Positions 43,023 to 51,001 of a DNA stretch of 64,000 bases are shown here, piece by piece. This DNA is from Rudanella sp031411995. Lineage in GTDB: Bacteria > Bacteroidota > Bacteroidia > Cytophagales > Spirosomataceae. The position numbers and the translations under genes are program-made. Positions within the stretch are counted from its first letter, which is position 1. Every line of letters begins with the position of its first letter. The stretch is from NCBI GenBank assembly GCA_031411995.1, contig JANOCD010000023.1, positions 124,001-188,000 on the forward strand, given 5' to 3'. The notes beneath the pieces were generated by a model, which ran no database searches, was not told the DNA's origin, and worked only from the letters and a program-made list of their open reading frames with translations.

Positions 43023-44306
43023 CTAACTCGCCGATACCGGGTTCTCGGCGGGCATATCGAGGCCGAAACCGTCGCCTTCTTCCACATAATCGGTGAGCGG
43101 AATGTCGAGCCAGTTTGGGTAAATTTTGAAGTGCAGCTCCCGAACCAGCTTATAGACCAACGCACGGAGTTCCGTGAAATTCTCGCGGGTTTGGGCCGAA
43201 ATAAAGACGACATTATCTGCTTTTTTGGTCAGATACGTCTTTTTCAGGTATTGCAGCGCAGTTTTCCGGCGCACGGCCACGGCAATTGGTTCGTCACCTT
43301 CCTCGTCATATTCGGGTGCCCATTCTTCTTTCGGCACAAACTGATCCATCTTGTTGAAGACCAACACCACGGGTTTATCCGTCACTTTGAGGTCGGCCAA
43401 AGTCGCATTTACCACGTCGATCTGTTCTTCAAACGAGGGGTGCGACACGTCCACCACATGCAGCAGAATGTCGGCTTCCCGCACTTCGTCGAGCGTCGAT
43501 TTAAACGACTCGATTAGCATGGTGGGCAGTTTGCGGATGAACCCAACCGTGTCGGTAAGCAAAAACGGAATGTTACCCAACACCACCTTCCGCACGGTTG
43601 AATCGACTGTGGCAAACAGTTTGTCTTCGGCGAAAACCTCTGTTTTAGCCATTGTCCGCATCAGCGTTGACTTGCCCACGTTGGTATAGCCCACCAGGGC
43701 AATCCGCACGAGCCGGTCGCGTTCTTTGCGCCGGGTATGGCTTTGCTTGTCGATCTTTTCAAGTTTTTCCTTCAGAAATGTGATCCGATCCTGCACAATC
43801 CGGCGGTCGGTTTCGAGTTCTTTCTCACCCGGACCACGCATACCGACACCCCCTTTCTGGCGGCTCAAGTGCGTCCACATACGAGTCAGACGGGGGTACA
43901 TATACTGATACTGAGCCAGTTCAACTTGAACACGGGATTGGGCGGTTTGCGCCCGCATCGAGAAAATGTTCAGGATCAGCAAACTCCGATCCAGCACTTT
44001 TATATCAACAAAGGTTTCTTCGAGGTTACGAACCTGTGCCGGAGTCAGGTCATCATCAAAAATGATAATGTCGACCGGATTCTCGATCACGTAGGTCTTG
44101 ATCTCCTCCAGTTTGCCCTTGCCTACAAACGTTTTCGGGTCGGCACGTTCGAGTTTTTGGGTGAAGGCTTTCTTGGTAATAATGCCCGACGTTTCGGCCA
44201 GAAACGCCAGTTCGTGCAGGTATTCATTGGCCTGTTCTACCGTTTGTTTTTGGGTAATAAGGGCCGCCAGAACTGCGGTTTCGGGTTTTTCGTGGGTTTC
44301 GTTCAT
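43023..44306 (-). CDS. hflX: GTPase HflX
   Basis: A 427 aa ribosome-associated GTPase that can split stalled 70S ribosomes. Seen: the N-terminal ND1 domain with VDIIIFDDDLTPAQVRNLEE (~70-90), the glycine-rich HflX signature GGVGMRGPGEKELETDRR (~161-178), then the GTPase domain: P-loop ALVGYTNVGKSTLM (~213), G3 DTVGFIRKLP (~262), G4 VFNKMDQF (~328). The ATG at 44306 was chosen over an upstream in-frame start that overlaps MATE. It lies 55 bp downstream of the MATE gene on the same strand. Confidence 0.93.
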   Translation of the reverse strand: MNETHEKPETAVLAALITQKQTVEQANEYLHELAFLAETSGIITKKAFTQKLERADPKTFVGKGKLEEIKTYVIENPVDIIIFDDDLTPAQVRNLEETFVDIKVLDRSLLILNIFSMRAQTAQSRVQVELAQYQYMYPRLTRMWTHLSRQKGGVGMRGPGEKELETDRRIVQDRITFLKEKLEKIDKQSHTRRKERDRLVRIALVGYTNVGKSTLMRTMAKTEVFAEDKLFATVDSTVRKVVLGNIPFLLTDTVGFIRKLPTMLIESFKSTLDEVREADILLHVVDVSHPSFEEQIDVVNATLADLKVTDKPVVLVFNKMDQFVPKEEWAPEYDEEGDEPIAVAVRRKTALQYLKKTYLTKKADNVVFISAQTRENFTELRALVYKLVRELHFKIYPNWLDIPLTDYVEEGDGFGLDMPAENPVSAS

Positions 44307-44361
44307 AAGTAAATAACGGGTCTGTTTTGGTAAAAGTTTCTTGTGGATTGGCACGCGAAAG

Positions 44362-45747
44362 CTAAACGGCGACGGTTTTCCAGCGGCCCCGGCGGAACAC
44401 AATAATAGACAGGATGGCCAGCAACGTCTCGCTGAAAGCGACGGCCCAGAACACGCCTTCCGGCCCCCAGTTGAGGCTCTGCGCCAGAAAGTAAGCCAAT
44501 GGGATCTCTATCATCCAGAAACACACAATATTGATTAATGTTGGCGTTCGGGTGTCACCCGCCCCGTTCAGGGCTTGGGTTAGCACCATGCCATACGCAA
44601 AAGCGACGTAGCCGAGACAGAAAATCTTGAGACACTGAACCGCCACGGCTACCACGGCAGGTTCTTTATCGAAGATGCCAACGATCTCGGCGGCAAAGGC
44701 ATAGAAGCCAATTCCCACCAGCACCAAGAATACCATGTTGCCCACCGCTGCCCGCCAAGCCGAGGTTTCGGCCCGGTCGGGTTGGCCCGCGCCGAGGTTC
44801 TGGCCCACCAGCGTGGCGGCTGCATTGGCTAATCCCCACGAGGGTAAGATGGTGAAAATCAGGATGCGGATGGCAATGGTATAACCCGCCACGGCATCGC
44901 TGCCGTAAGTAGAAACCAATCGTGTGAGAAATACCCAGCTCGCCGAACCAATCAGGAATTGGGCTGTGCCGCCAGCCGACAAACCAAGCAAATTGCGAAT
45001 GACACCCGGATCGGGAACCATGTCGGTGGTGCGAACCTGCACAATGCCGGTTCGGCGGGCCAGCGAAATCAGTTGATAGAGTACTCCCAGCGAACGGCCT
45101 GTGGTGGTGGCCACTGCTGACCCCAGCACACCCATTTCGGGAAATGGTCCCCAACCGAAAATGAGCACCGGACACAGAATGATATTGACCCCGTTGGCCA
45201 GCCACAACGACCGCATGGCCGTGGAGGCCATGCCCGCGCCCCGCAAACAACCGCTGAGCGTGTGGAGCAGCATGATAGCGGGCGCGCTGAGAAAAATCAT
45301 CCGGGTGAAGTTTACCCCGTTGGTAATCAGGCGTTCGCTACCGCCCATAAGCCGCAAAATATCCTCGGCAAAGAAAAAGCCGGGCAACCCCAGCAACACG
45401 GCAGCCACCACCGAAACCAGGATCACCTGCCCGATGGCATGACCTGCTTCGCGGGGGTTGTTCTCGCCAACGCGCCGGGCAACAAGGGCAGTGGCCGCCG
45501 TACTCATGCCAATGGCCAGCGAATAAACCACAGTCAACACCGACTCGGTCAGGCCAACGGTGGCCACGGCCTCGGTGCCGATTCGGGCCACAAAAAAAAC
45601 GTCTACCACTGCAAACAGCGACTCCATAACCATCTCTAAAATCATAGGTACAGATAGCAGGAAAATGGCCCGGTTGATGCTGCCAGACGTAAAATTGGAT
45701 TCTGTACCGCGCAATGCGGCCAGCAATAACCTGAAAAACTTAGTCAT
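44362..45747 (-). CDS. MATE-family efflux transporter
   Basis: A 461 aa inner-membrane antiporter that exports drugs or metabolites using Na+ or H+ gradients. About twelve helices are visible, with the MATE signatures RAIFLLSVPMILEMVMESLFAVVDVFFVARIG (helix 1-2) and VGLTESVLTVVYSLAIGMSTAATALVARRVGENN, duplicated in the second half (TILPSWGLANAAATLVGQNLGAGQPDRAE). The substrate is unknown. The ATG at 45747 gives the usual start; a TTG at 45789 would add 14 residues. Confidence 0.92.
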   Translation of the reverse strand: MTKFFRLLLAALRGTESNFTSGSINRAIFLLSVPMILEMVMESLFAVVDVFFVARIGTEAVATVGLTESVLTVVYSLAIGMSTAATALVARRVGENNPREAGHAIGQVILVSVVAAVLLGLPGFFFAEDILRLMGGSERLITNGVNFTRMIFLSAPAIMLLHTLSGCLRGAGMASTAMRSLWLANGVNIILCPVLIFGWGPFPEMGVLGSAVATTTGRSLGVLYQLISLARRTGIVQVRTTDMVPDPGVIRNLLGLSAGGTAQFLIGSASWVFLTRLVSTYGSDAVAGYTIAIRILIFTILPSWGLANAAATLVGQNLGAGQPDRAETSAWRAAVGNMVFLVLVGIGFYAFAAEIVGIFDKEPAVVAVAVQCLKIFCLGYVAFAYGMVLTQALNGAGDTRTPTLINIVCFWMIEIPLAYFLAQSLNWGPEGVFWAVAFSETLLAILSIIVFRRGRWKTVAV

Positions 45748-45845
45748 TGGAAAAGACAAGATGGGCCAGAGCGTATTGGCTACCGGCAACCCATGAAATA
45801 GGAAAAATGAAGTAGGCCGACCAGCTTGTGGTGGCGGAAGAAAGG

Positions 45846-45867
45846 AAAAAACCGAAGTAGGTTTTTT
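45846..45867. terminator. Weak A/T-rich hairpin
   Basis: AAAAAACC and GGTTTTTT pair around GAAGTA. It lies in the 233-bp divergent region between MATE and nif3 and has only two G-C pairs, so a terminator role is uncertain. Confidence 0.3.
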
Positions 45868-45939
45868 AAGCGAGGAACTTCATTGGGCGTTTGTGGCCGG
45901 CGAGAGCGGGCGCGTTTACGGGGGCAAACTTAGGGAAAT

Positions 45940-45947
45940 TATTTTTG
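45940..45947 (+). promoter_or_regulatory. -7 box upstream of nif3
   Basis: TATTTTTG matches TAnnTTTG and lies 33 bp before the nif3 ATG. No TTG is seen at the expected distance. Confidence 0.4.
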
Positions 45948-45980
45948 AAACACCAAATCTGTTCGTTGGGTTTAAGAACA

Positions 45981-46724
45981 ATGGCACCTATTGCGCTAAC
46001 TGACATTGCCCGTTTTCTGGCCGAAAAGCTAACCACAAACCGTTACTCAGCCAATGAACAGGGCGGCATTTTCAAGCCATCCAACCGGCCCGTTCAGCGA
46101 CTTGGTCTGGCATTAGAGCCTTTTCCAGATATCGGCAACTGGGTGAAAACGAGCCAATTCGACGCGCTTTGGCTCCACCGCCCGTGGCAACTTCCGCCCG
46201 ATGCGCTGCCCAATAACATCGGGATTTTGTATCATCACCTGCCCTTCGATGAACACCTGACAATGGGCTATAGTCCGGCGATGGCCGAGGCATTGGATTT
46301 GCAGAACCTACAGGAAATCGGCTATAAACAAAGCCTGAACCCCGACGGAACGGTTCTGGCGAAACGACCGATTGGTATGTTGGCAGAGGCTCCGACTCAG
46401 TCGTTTGAACAGTGGCAAACCCGCATCGTCAACACGTTTGGCGGCTACGAAGATGCAGTGCCAAATTGTTCGCAACTAATTGATAATGTGGCTGTTATTG
46501 GTGCCATGAATGAGTCGCTTGTGCGTGAAGCGGCCGAACGCGGGGCAACGCTTTGCTTAACGGGCCAATACCGACCCTCCACCAAAAAAGCAGTTCAGGA
46601 AACGGGCATGGCGATCATCGCCGTGGGCCACCGCCGAAGCGAAGAATGGGGTTTGCGTGCGTTGAAACACCTTTTGGAGCAGGTTGCTGAAACCTCACTT
46701 CAGCCGGGCCAATTCTCCCTGTAA
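45981..46724 (+). CDS. Nif3-like dinuclear metal centre protein, altered C-terminus
   Basis: A 247 aa Nif3/GTP-cyclohydrolase-I-type-2-like protein, a hexameric di-metal enzyme of uncertain reaction. Seen: TDIARFLAEKLTTNRY, the metal-site segments LWLHRPWQLPPD and YHHLPFDEHLTMG, NVAVIGAMNESLVREAAERGATLCLTGQYRPSTKKAVQETGMAIIAVGHRRSEEWGLRAL. The last ~9 residues (ETSLQPGQFSL) are encoded by the duplicated 3' end of the thioredoxin gene read in antisense, so the native C-terminus may have been replaced. A diverged fragment of the same gene follows at 46911. Confidence 0.78.
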   Translation: MAPIALTDIARFLAEKLTTNRYSANEQGGIFKPSNRPVQRLGLALEPFPDIGNWVKTSQFDALWLHRPWQLPPDALPNNIGILYHHLPFDEHLTMGYSPAMAEALDLQNLQEIGYKQSLNPDGTVLAKRPIGMLAEAPTQSFEQWQTRIVNTFGGYEDAVPNCSQLIDNVAVIGAMNESLVREAAERGATLCLTGQYRPSTKKAVQETGMAIIAVGHRRSEEWGLRALKHLLEQVAETSLQPGQFSL

Positions 46725-46910
46725 CATAGCTTTATGGCTTTCATTGCCTTGCGTAGTAGCGATGGCTTTGCTCAACTGTTGTTTAGCCTCTACTTTGCGA
46801 CCCAGTCGGGTGAGCATGCGGGCATGAGTAATCACGTTCGTGGGGGTGTTGTCGAGTTGCACTGCCCGCGCCGACCAGCGCAGGGCCAGCGCCATATCTT
46901 TTTTGTCGGA
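46697..46910 (-). pseudogene. Duplicated 3' fragment of the thioredoxin/TPR gene (copy 1)
   Basis: 214 bp repeat the last ~70 codons of the gene that ends at 49461 with only six mismatches by eye. The fragment encodes ALALRWSARAVQLDNT onward to ELARLK and a TGA stop but has no start or thioredoxin domain. Its 5' end joins abruptly, at a shared GTCGGA, to a nif3 fragment. Confidence 0.85.
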
Positions 46911-47030
46911 GCTATGAACGAGTCGTTAGTGCGTGAAGCCGCCGAGCGCGGGGCTACACTTTACCTAACGGGTCAATATCGCCTATCGACCCAAAAAACA
47001 GTTCAGGAAACGAGCATCGGTGTTATTGCT
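46911..47030 (+). pseudogene. Diverged nif3 fragment
   Basis: About 120 bp reading MNESLVREAAERGATLYLTG and onward, aligning with nif3 bases ~46507-46623 at roughly 80 % identity by eye. It has no start or end of its own and stops matching at GTTATTGCT, where AT-rich sequence begins. The divergence suggests it came from a homologous allele rather than from a recent copy of the adjacent nif3. Confidence 0.75.
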
Positions 47031-47317
47031 CATAACTTTAAACAGCTTTATTTAATCAATTTTTGTAAGGAACACTTGATTTTTGTAATTTTTAAAGATT
47101 TTTGTATATAATATATACTTTGAAAGTGTCCTTTCTTAATATCACATCTACTTCATATTCAAAAGGTTGTAAACAACTTATGGCAAAAAATGCTTAGTCA
47201 TTTTAACTTGTTTTGCTTGTGTTATAAAAATATAAATTTTCTCATGTAAAATAACATTTTCTTATGCATATGGTTTTTCTTTTAAATCTTTAAATTGCAA
47301 CTAATTAAACTTTCGCC
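47031..47317. other. AT-rich noncoding region before the secreted-protein gene
   Basis: About 290 bp, strikingly AT-rich compared with the flanking genes, with no gene. It probably contains the promoter for the two-gene insert; ATACTTTG near 47114 is close to but not a full TAnnTTTG match. Confidence 0.45.
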
Positions 47318-48556
47318 ATGAAAAAATCTACGTCGTATCTCAGCTTAGTCATTTTAATTTTAGTACTGACCAGTAGTAACTGTCTGGCTAATTACTACTC
47401 CATAACGATCAATGGAGTTCAATACTACAATGGCCAAACCGTGTACATAGACTGTACTTTATCAGGAGAAATAGCTTTTAGAACTGACCGTACACCAATA
47501 GATAATTCAAACATACCAGGCGCACGGTATTGGAGTACTACTGGAAATTATTCTGTAAGGTCGGCACTTGGGACCCCAAGTGGCGGTGGCTCTGAAGCTT
47601 TCTTTTATTTGCAACTCAGCACGGATGGCTCAGATGGAAGCATAAATATTCAATTTTGGGAAGGTAACACTGCCATTACGGTGTATGTTACGAGGAAGCC
47701 AACGCTAACCTTAAACTCGACTCCTACGTTGTGTTCTTCAGGGCAATCCGGTGATCACTCAGCAACGCTTAACTTTTCCGGGCCAACGCAATCTAATATA
47801 AAGTGGCAGACCACTGGCGGCCTAACCGTTAATGGATCTTCGTCGTACACGGAATATAATAATACTAACAGCCAAGTGTCCATTCAGCACAATTCATTTG
47901 GTACATACAGTGTATGGGCTGAGATCCCGGGCTGTAACAATTTGCAAACCAGTCCAATAACGAGGTATGTAGGCGTTCCTTCCGGGAATGATATTACGTT
48001 TACACGGACGGGAGGCTCAGACCCCGGTTTTGCCCTTTGCAGTGGTCAGACGTTTAACTTCCAATCCAGTATTGCCCTGCCTGCATCACAGTACAGCTAC
48101 AACTGGTCAATCCCTCAGGGTAGTAACAGTGTAAGTTATTTTCAGTCCTACGGTCCTAACGCTACCGTAGGAACCGGTTCAGCCGGTGGCGGATTCGTTC
48201 TACAAATGAACATAACAAACTTGGCCTGCAATACAGTAGGTAGTACTTCCCGTACCTTCGGCATCCAGAACTGTGGCGGATATTTTCGAGTTGCTGAGAA
48301 CCCAACATCCAACACGTTATTGGCCCTGTTCGAATCAACGGATGACACCAAGTACCTGCCACATACCTTACGGCTAATGCACGAAAAAGCAGGCGTAGTT
48401 AAGGAAGTAAAAATACGCGGGAAGTATTCGAACGAAGATGCCAAAACTGGTTTACAAGTGGGTATGGATGTATACACGCTGCCGAAAGACATTTATTATC
48501 TACAGGGGTTGTACGACGACGGACAGATTCAAAGCGTGAGAGTGATAGTTCAATGA
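47318..48556 (+). CDS. Secreted Ig/PKD-like protein with T9SS-like C-terminal domain
   Basis: A 412 aa exported protein. Seen: a signal peptide (MKKSTSYLSLVILILVLTSSNCLA), three beta-sandwich-like segments rich in Gly, Ser, Thr, Asn (NGVQYYNGQTVYIDCTLSG; LNSTPTLCSSGQSGDHSATLNFSG; ALCSGQTFNFQSSIALPASQ) with paired Cys, and a ~85-residue end with the layout of a type A secretion-system-9 sorting domain (VAENPTSNTLLALF ... LPKDIYYLQGLYDDGQIQSVRVIVQ). The usual YPNP is replaced by AENP. No specific adhesin family is recognised. The gene is AT-rich and overlaps the next gene by 4 bp. Confidence 0.65.
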   Translation: MKKSTSYLSLVILILVLTSSNCLANYYSITINGVQYYNGQTVYIDCTLSGEIAFRTDRTPIDNSNIPGARYWSTTGNYSVRSALGTPSGGGSEAFFYLQLSTDGSDGSINIQFWEGNTAITVYVTRKPTLTLNSTPTLCSSGQSGDHSATLNFSGPTQSNIKWQTTGGLTVNGSSSYTEYNNTNSQVSIQHNSFGTYSVWAEIPGCNNLQTSPITRYVGVPSGNDITFTRTGGSDPGFALCSGQTFNFQSSIALPASQYSYNWSIPQGSNSVSYFQSYGPNATVGTGSAGGGFVLQMNITNLACNTVGSTSRTFGIQNCGGYFRVAENPTSNTLLALFESTDDTKYLPHTLRLMHEKAGVVKEVKIRGKYSNEDAKTGLQVGMDVYTLPKDIYYLQGLYDDGQIQSVRVIVQ

Positions 48557-49224
48557 TCAATAAAAGAATGAAAAAACTGATCTTTCTTACTCTATTTAGT
48601 GCACTTACCTTGTCCTCCTGGAAGGTAAGTGCACAATCCAAAATTACCTATGGATTGGGAGTCAAAGGTGGTATGAATTTATCTCGTTTGATTGAGAAGA
48701 ATGCCAATAATAAGTACTTGCTTTCTTACTTGACGGGCGTATCGCTGGAACAACTATTTTCTTCCAGGGTCTCTCTATCGTATGCGTTGCTGTACTCCCG
48801 GCAAGGAGACATAACAGTATTTAGTAATCCTGGTTTGTTCAATCGCTCAAGAACGCGCTATAACTATCTGGTACTACCCATTGAGTTGAGATACCGATTA
48901 AAATATTACCCATTTTACATAACTCCTGGTTTTCAAGCGGGTTACCTGTTATACAAACGAGGAGATTTCCTACCTAAGAATGGGAGCACTACGTATAGCC
49001 TTGATCAGGAAGAGAAGATAGATGTCGGTTTATCGTTAGGTTTGGGTTGCCGTTTTAGCAAGCATTTCTTCGGTGAAGCGAAATATTATCAAAGTATTAA
49101 AACTATCCTAAAGCCTTTTTCCGCCATCGATCCCGTGTCAGGAGCAATCGTTCACCGGACACCACCAGATGTGCGTAATCAAACCCTTTCGCTTAGCCTT
49201 TCCTATTATTTCTTGGTTAGATAA
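48553..49224 (+). CDS. PorT-like outer-membrane beta-barrel protein
   Basis: A 223 aa protein with a signal peptide (MKKLIFLTLFSALTLSSWKVSAQ) and small-barrel strands: GLGVKGGMNLSRLIEKN, LSYALLYSRQGD, YNYLVLPIELRYRLKYYPFYITPGFQAGYLL, ending in LSLSLSYYFLVR. This is the outer-membrane beta-barrel/PorT-like family. Translation is coupled to the secreted protein before it (ATGA), so the two probably act together at the cell surface. A second ATG at 48568 (MKKLIF) is a good alternative start. Confidence 0.75.
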   Translation: MINKRMKKLIFLTLFSALTLSSWKVSAQSKITYGLGVKGGMNLSRLIEKNANNKYLLSYLTGVSLEQLFSSRVSLSYALLYSRQGDITVFSNPGLFNRSRTRYNYLVLPIELRYRLKYYPFYITPGFQAGYLLYKRGDFLPKNGSTTYSLDQEEKIDVGLSLGLGCRFSKHFFGEAKYYQSIKTILKPFSAIDPVSGAIVHRTPPDVRNQTLSLSLSYYFLVR

Positions 49225-49460
49225 GCTATTGCCCAGAGAAGGTATGGGAATGAATCTGGCTTCGGTAACTCGTCTATTTTTCCGTCCGTTGTTAGACTAT
49301 TTTTGGCGCAAAAGCAAGCTTCCTCCTGCTTTGTTCAGGCATTAGCCAAGTAGCAACAATAGATTGGACAAGCCATGAAACGTCAACTTCTTACACTGTG
49401 TCTTAACCTGAAATTGAAATAGTACGATCCGTGTCATCCGCGTTCCATTTTTACAGCACT
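49225..49460. other. Intergenic end of the AT-rich insert
   Basis: About 236 bp with no gene between the barrel gene and the convergent thioredoxin gene. I see no terminator or inverted repeat that would mark a transposon end. Confidence 0.4.
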
Positions 49461-50858
49461 TTACTTCAGCCGTGCCAATTCTCCCTGTAACATGGCTTTA
49501 TGGCTTTCATTGCCTTGCGTAGTCATGATGGCTTTGCTCAACTGTTGTTTAGCCTCTACTTTGCGGCCCAGTCGGGTGAGCATGCGGGCATGAGTAATCA
49601 CGTTCGTGGGGGTGTTGTCGAGTTGCACTGCCCGCGCCGACCAGCGCAGGGCCAGCGCCATATCTTTTTTGTCGGATGAATTGTCGGTGAGGCTCTTGGC
49701 CAGATCGCACAATTGGCGGGCGGTGAGGCTCGACACAGGTTTCTTTGGCGATACGTTCGTGGCCACTGAATCGGCAGTTGCCAACTGATTGGTTGTATCG
49801 GGCAGGAAAGCCGAGACATTGCCTGATGGAACCGTTAACTGGTTGAAAGTGAGTGAATCGGCGCGTGCTAACTCGACATCGGTTTTGGCCATCAGGCGGG
49901 TTTCGGCAATCTTTTTAACCAACGAAACATAGTGAGCCTTAAGCCGGGATGCCTGATAGAACCGCAGGCGCGTGTCGTCGGCTTCGCGTTCGAGAATGGC
50001 TTTTTGTTCGGGCGAAAGGGGGGATTTACCAACACCCATTTCAAGCCGTTGTTTGGCCGCTTTGTTCTTAATAAGGTTTTCTACTAAAATTTCGTCCTGA
50101 GCCGCCACGGCATCGTTAAGGTCGTTTTTTTCGGCCCGCACAAAGGCTTTTGCCAGACTCGCTGTCAAGGGCATTTTGGTGGAGTCGCGAGCCATCTGAA
50201 TCGCTTTTTCGGCCAGTAACAAATAGGCTTTGGTGTAGGTAGTAGAGAGCATTTCACCCAGAAATTTGACTTCCTCTGTCGACAGCGAATCGGTTTTGGG
50301 CAGGATTTTCACATAGTCATCCAGCACGTCGCCGGTGGGTCGGTCATATTCGGCCTGCTTGCGGAGCATTCCCCGCATGAAAGCCGGGGAGCGGTCGCCC
50401 GCATCGTATTTCTTGTTCCAGAGGGCCATGGTGTGGCTTTCGTTGGCATCGGAAAGGGCGCGTTGGGCCTCGGCCAGAAACCAGTCGACACCGTTATAAC
50501 CGAGCGTCCGGCGAATGAGTTTGCCTTCTATCGAAATGAACAGCGAGGTCGGAAAGGCCTGAACACCATAGCGTTGGGCCACAGTTTGACCTTCGCCTTT
50601 TTCGGCATCTATCTTATAATTGATGAAGTTATCGTTCATTCGCGATCCCACGCGGGCGTTCGGAAATGCCTGCGCCGACATAAGTTTGCAGGGGCCGCAC
50701 CAGGTGGTATAGACATCGACGAAAATGGGCTTGTTTTGCCGACGGGCCTCAGCCATTACCTGCGACCACGAGCCGTGGAAAAACCGAACGCCATCGGCAT
50801 AGGACGAGGCAACAATGAATAGCAGTAGTACAGAAAGAATAGAGCGGAAACGTGTCAT
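49461..50858 (-). CDS. Secreted thioredoxin-domain protein with TPR-like C-terminus
   Basis: A 465 aa exported protein. Seen: a signal peptide (MTRFRSILSVLLLFIVASSYA), a thioredoxin fold with active-site Cys 54 and 57 in VYTTWCGPCKLMSAQAFPN and the cis-Pro loop YGVQAFPTSLFISIEGK, then a long helical region and a TPR-like end (LALRWSARAVQLDNTPTNVITHARMLTRLGRKVEAKQQLSKAI). It probably acts as a periplasmic thiol-disulfide protein. The ATG at 50858 supplies the signal peptide; the longer in-frame TTG start is rejected. Its last 214 bp are duplicated at 46697. Confidence 0.85.
   Translation of the reverse strand: MTRFRSILSVLLLFIVASSYADGVRFFHGSWSQVMAEARRQNKPIFVDVYTTWCGPCKLMSAQAFPNARVGSRMNDNFINYKIDAEKGEGQTVAQRYGVQAFPTSLFISIEGKLIRRTLGYNGVDWFLAEAQRALSDANESHTMALWNKKYDAGDRSPAFMRGMLRKQAEYDRPTGDVLDDYVKILPKTDSLSTEEVKFLGEMLSTTYTKAYLLLAEKAIQMARDSTKMPLTASLAKAFVRAEKNDLNDAVAAQDEILVENLIKNKAAKQRLEMGVGKSPLSPEQKAILEREADDTRLRFYQASRLKAHYVSLVKKIAETRLMAKTDVELARADSLTFNQLTVPSGNVSAFLPDTTNQLATADSVATNVSPKKPVSSLTARQLCDLAKSLTDNSSDKKDMALALRWSARAVQLDNTPTNVITHARMLTRLGRKVEAKQQLSKAIMTTQGNESHKAMLQGELARLK
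49463..49676 (-). repeat. 214-bp duplication, copy 2 (parent)
   Basis: The 3' end of the thioredoxin/TPR gene, matched by copy 1 at 46697-46910 in the same orientation 2.77 kb to the left. Six mismatches, no indels by eye. The two copies bracket the AT-rich insert. Position is good to within one base. Confidence 0.85.
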
Positions 50859-51001
50859 AGATTGAGCAGGGTTAGCTTGAGATGTCCGCAAGGGCGGCCC
50901 CGATCTTGTTTGGAAAGATGACATCTCAAAACACTGAACCAAACAGTGGTTGTTTTTGTGATAAAATTACGGCAGATTTCTGAATTGCCGATTAGTTCTA
51001 T

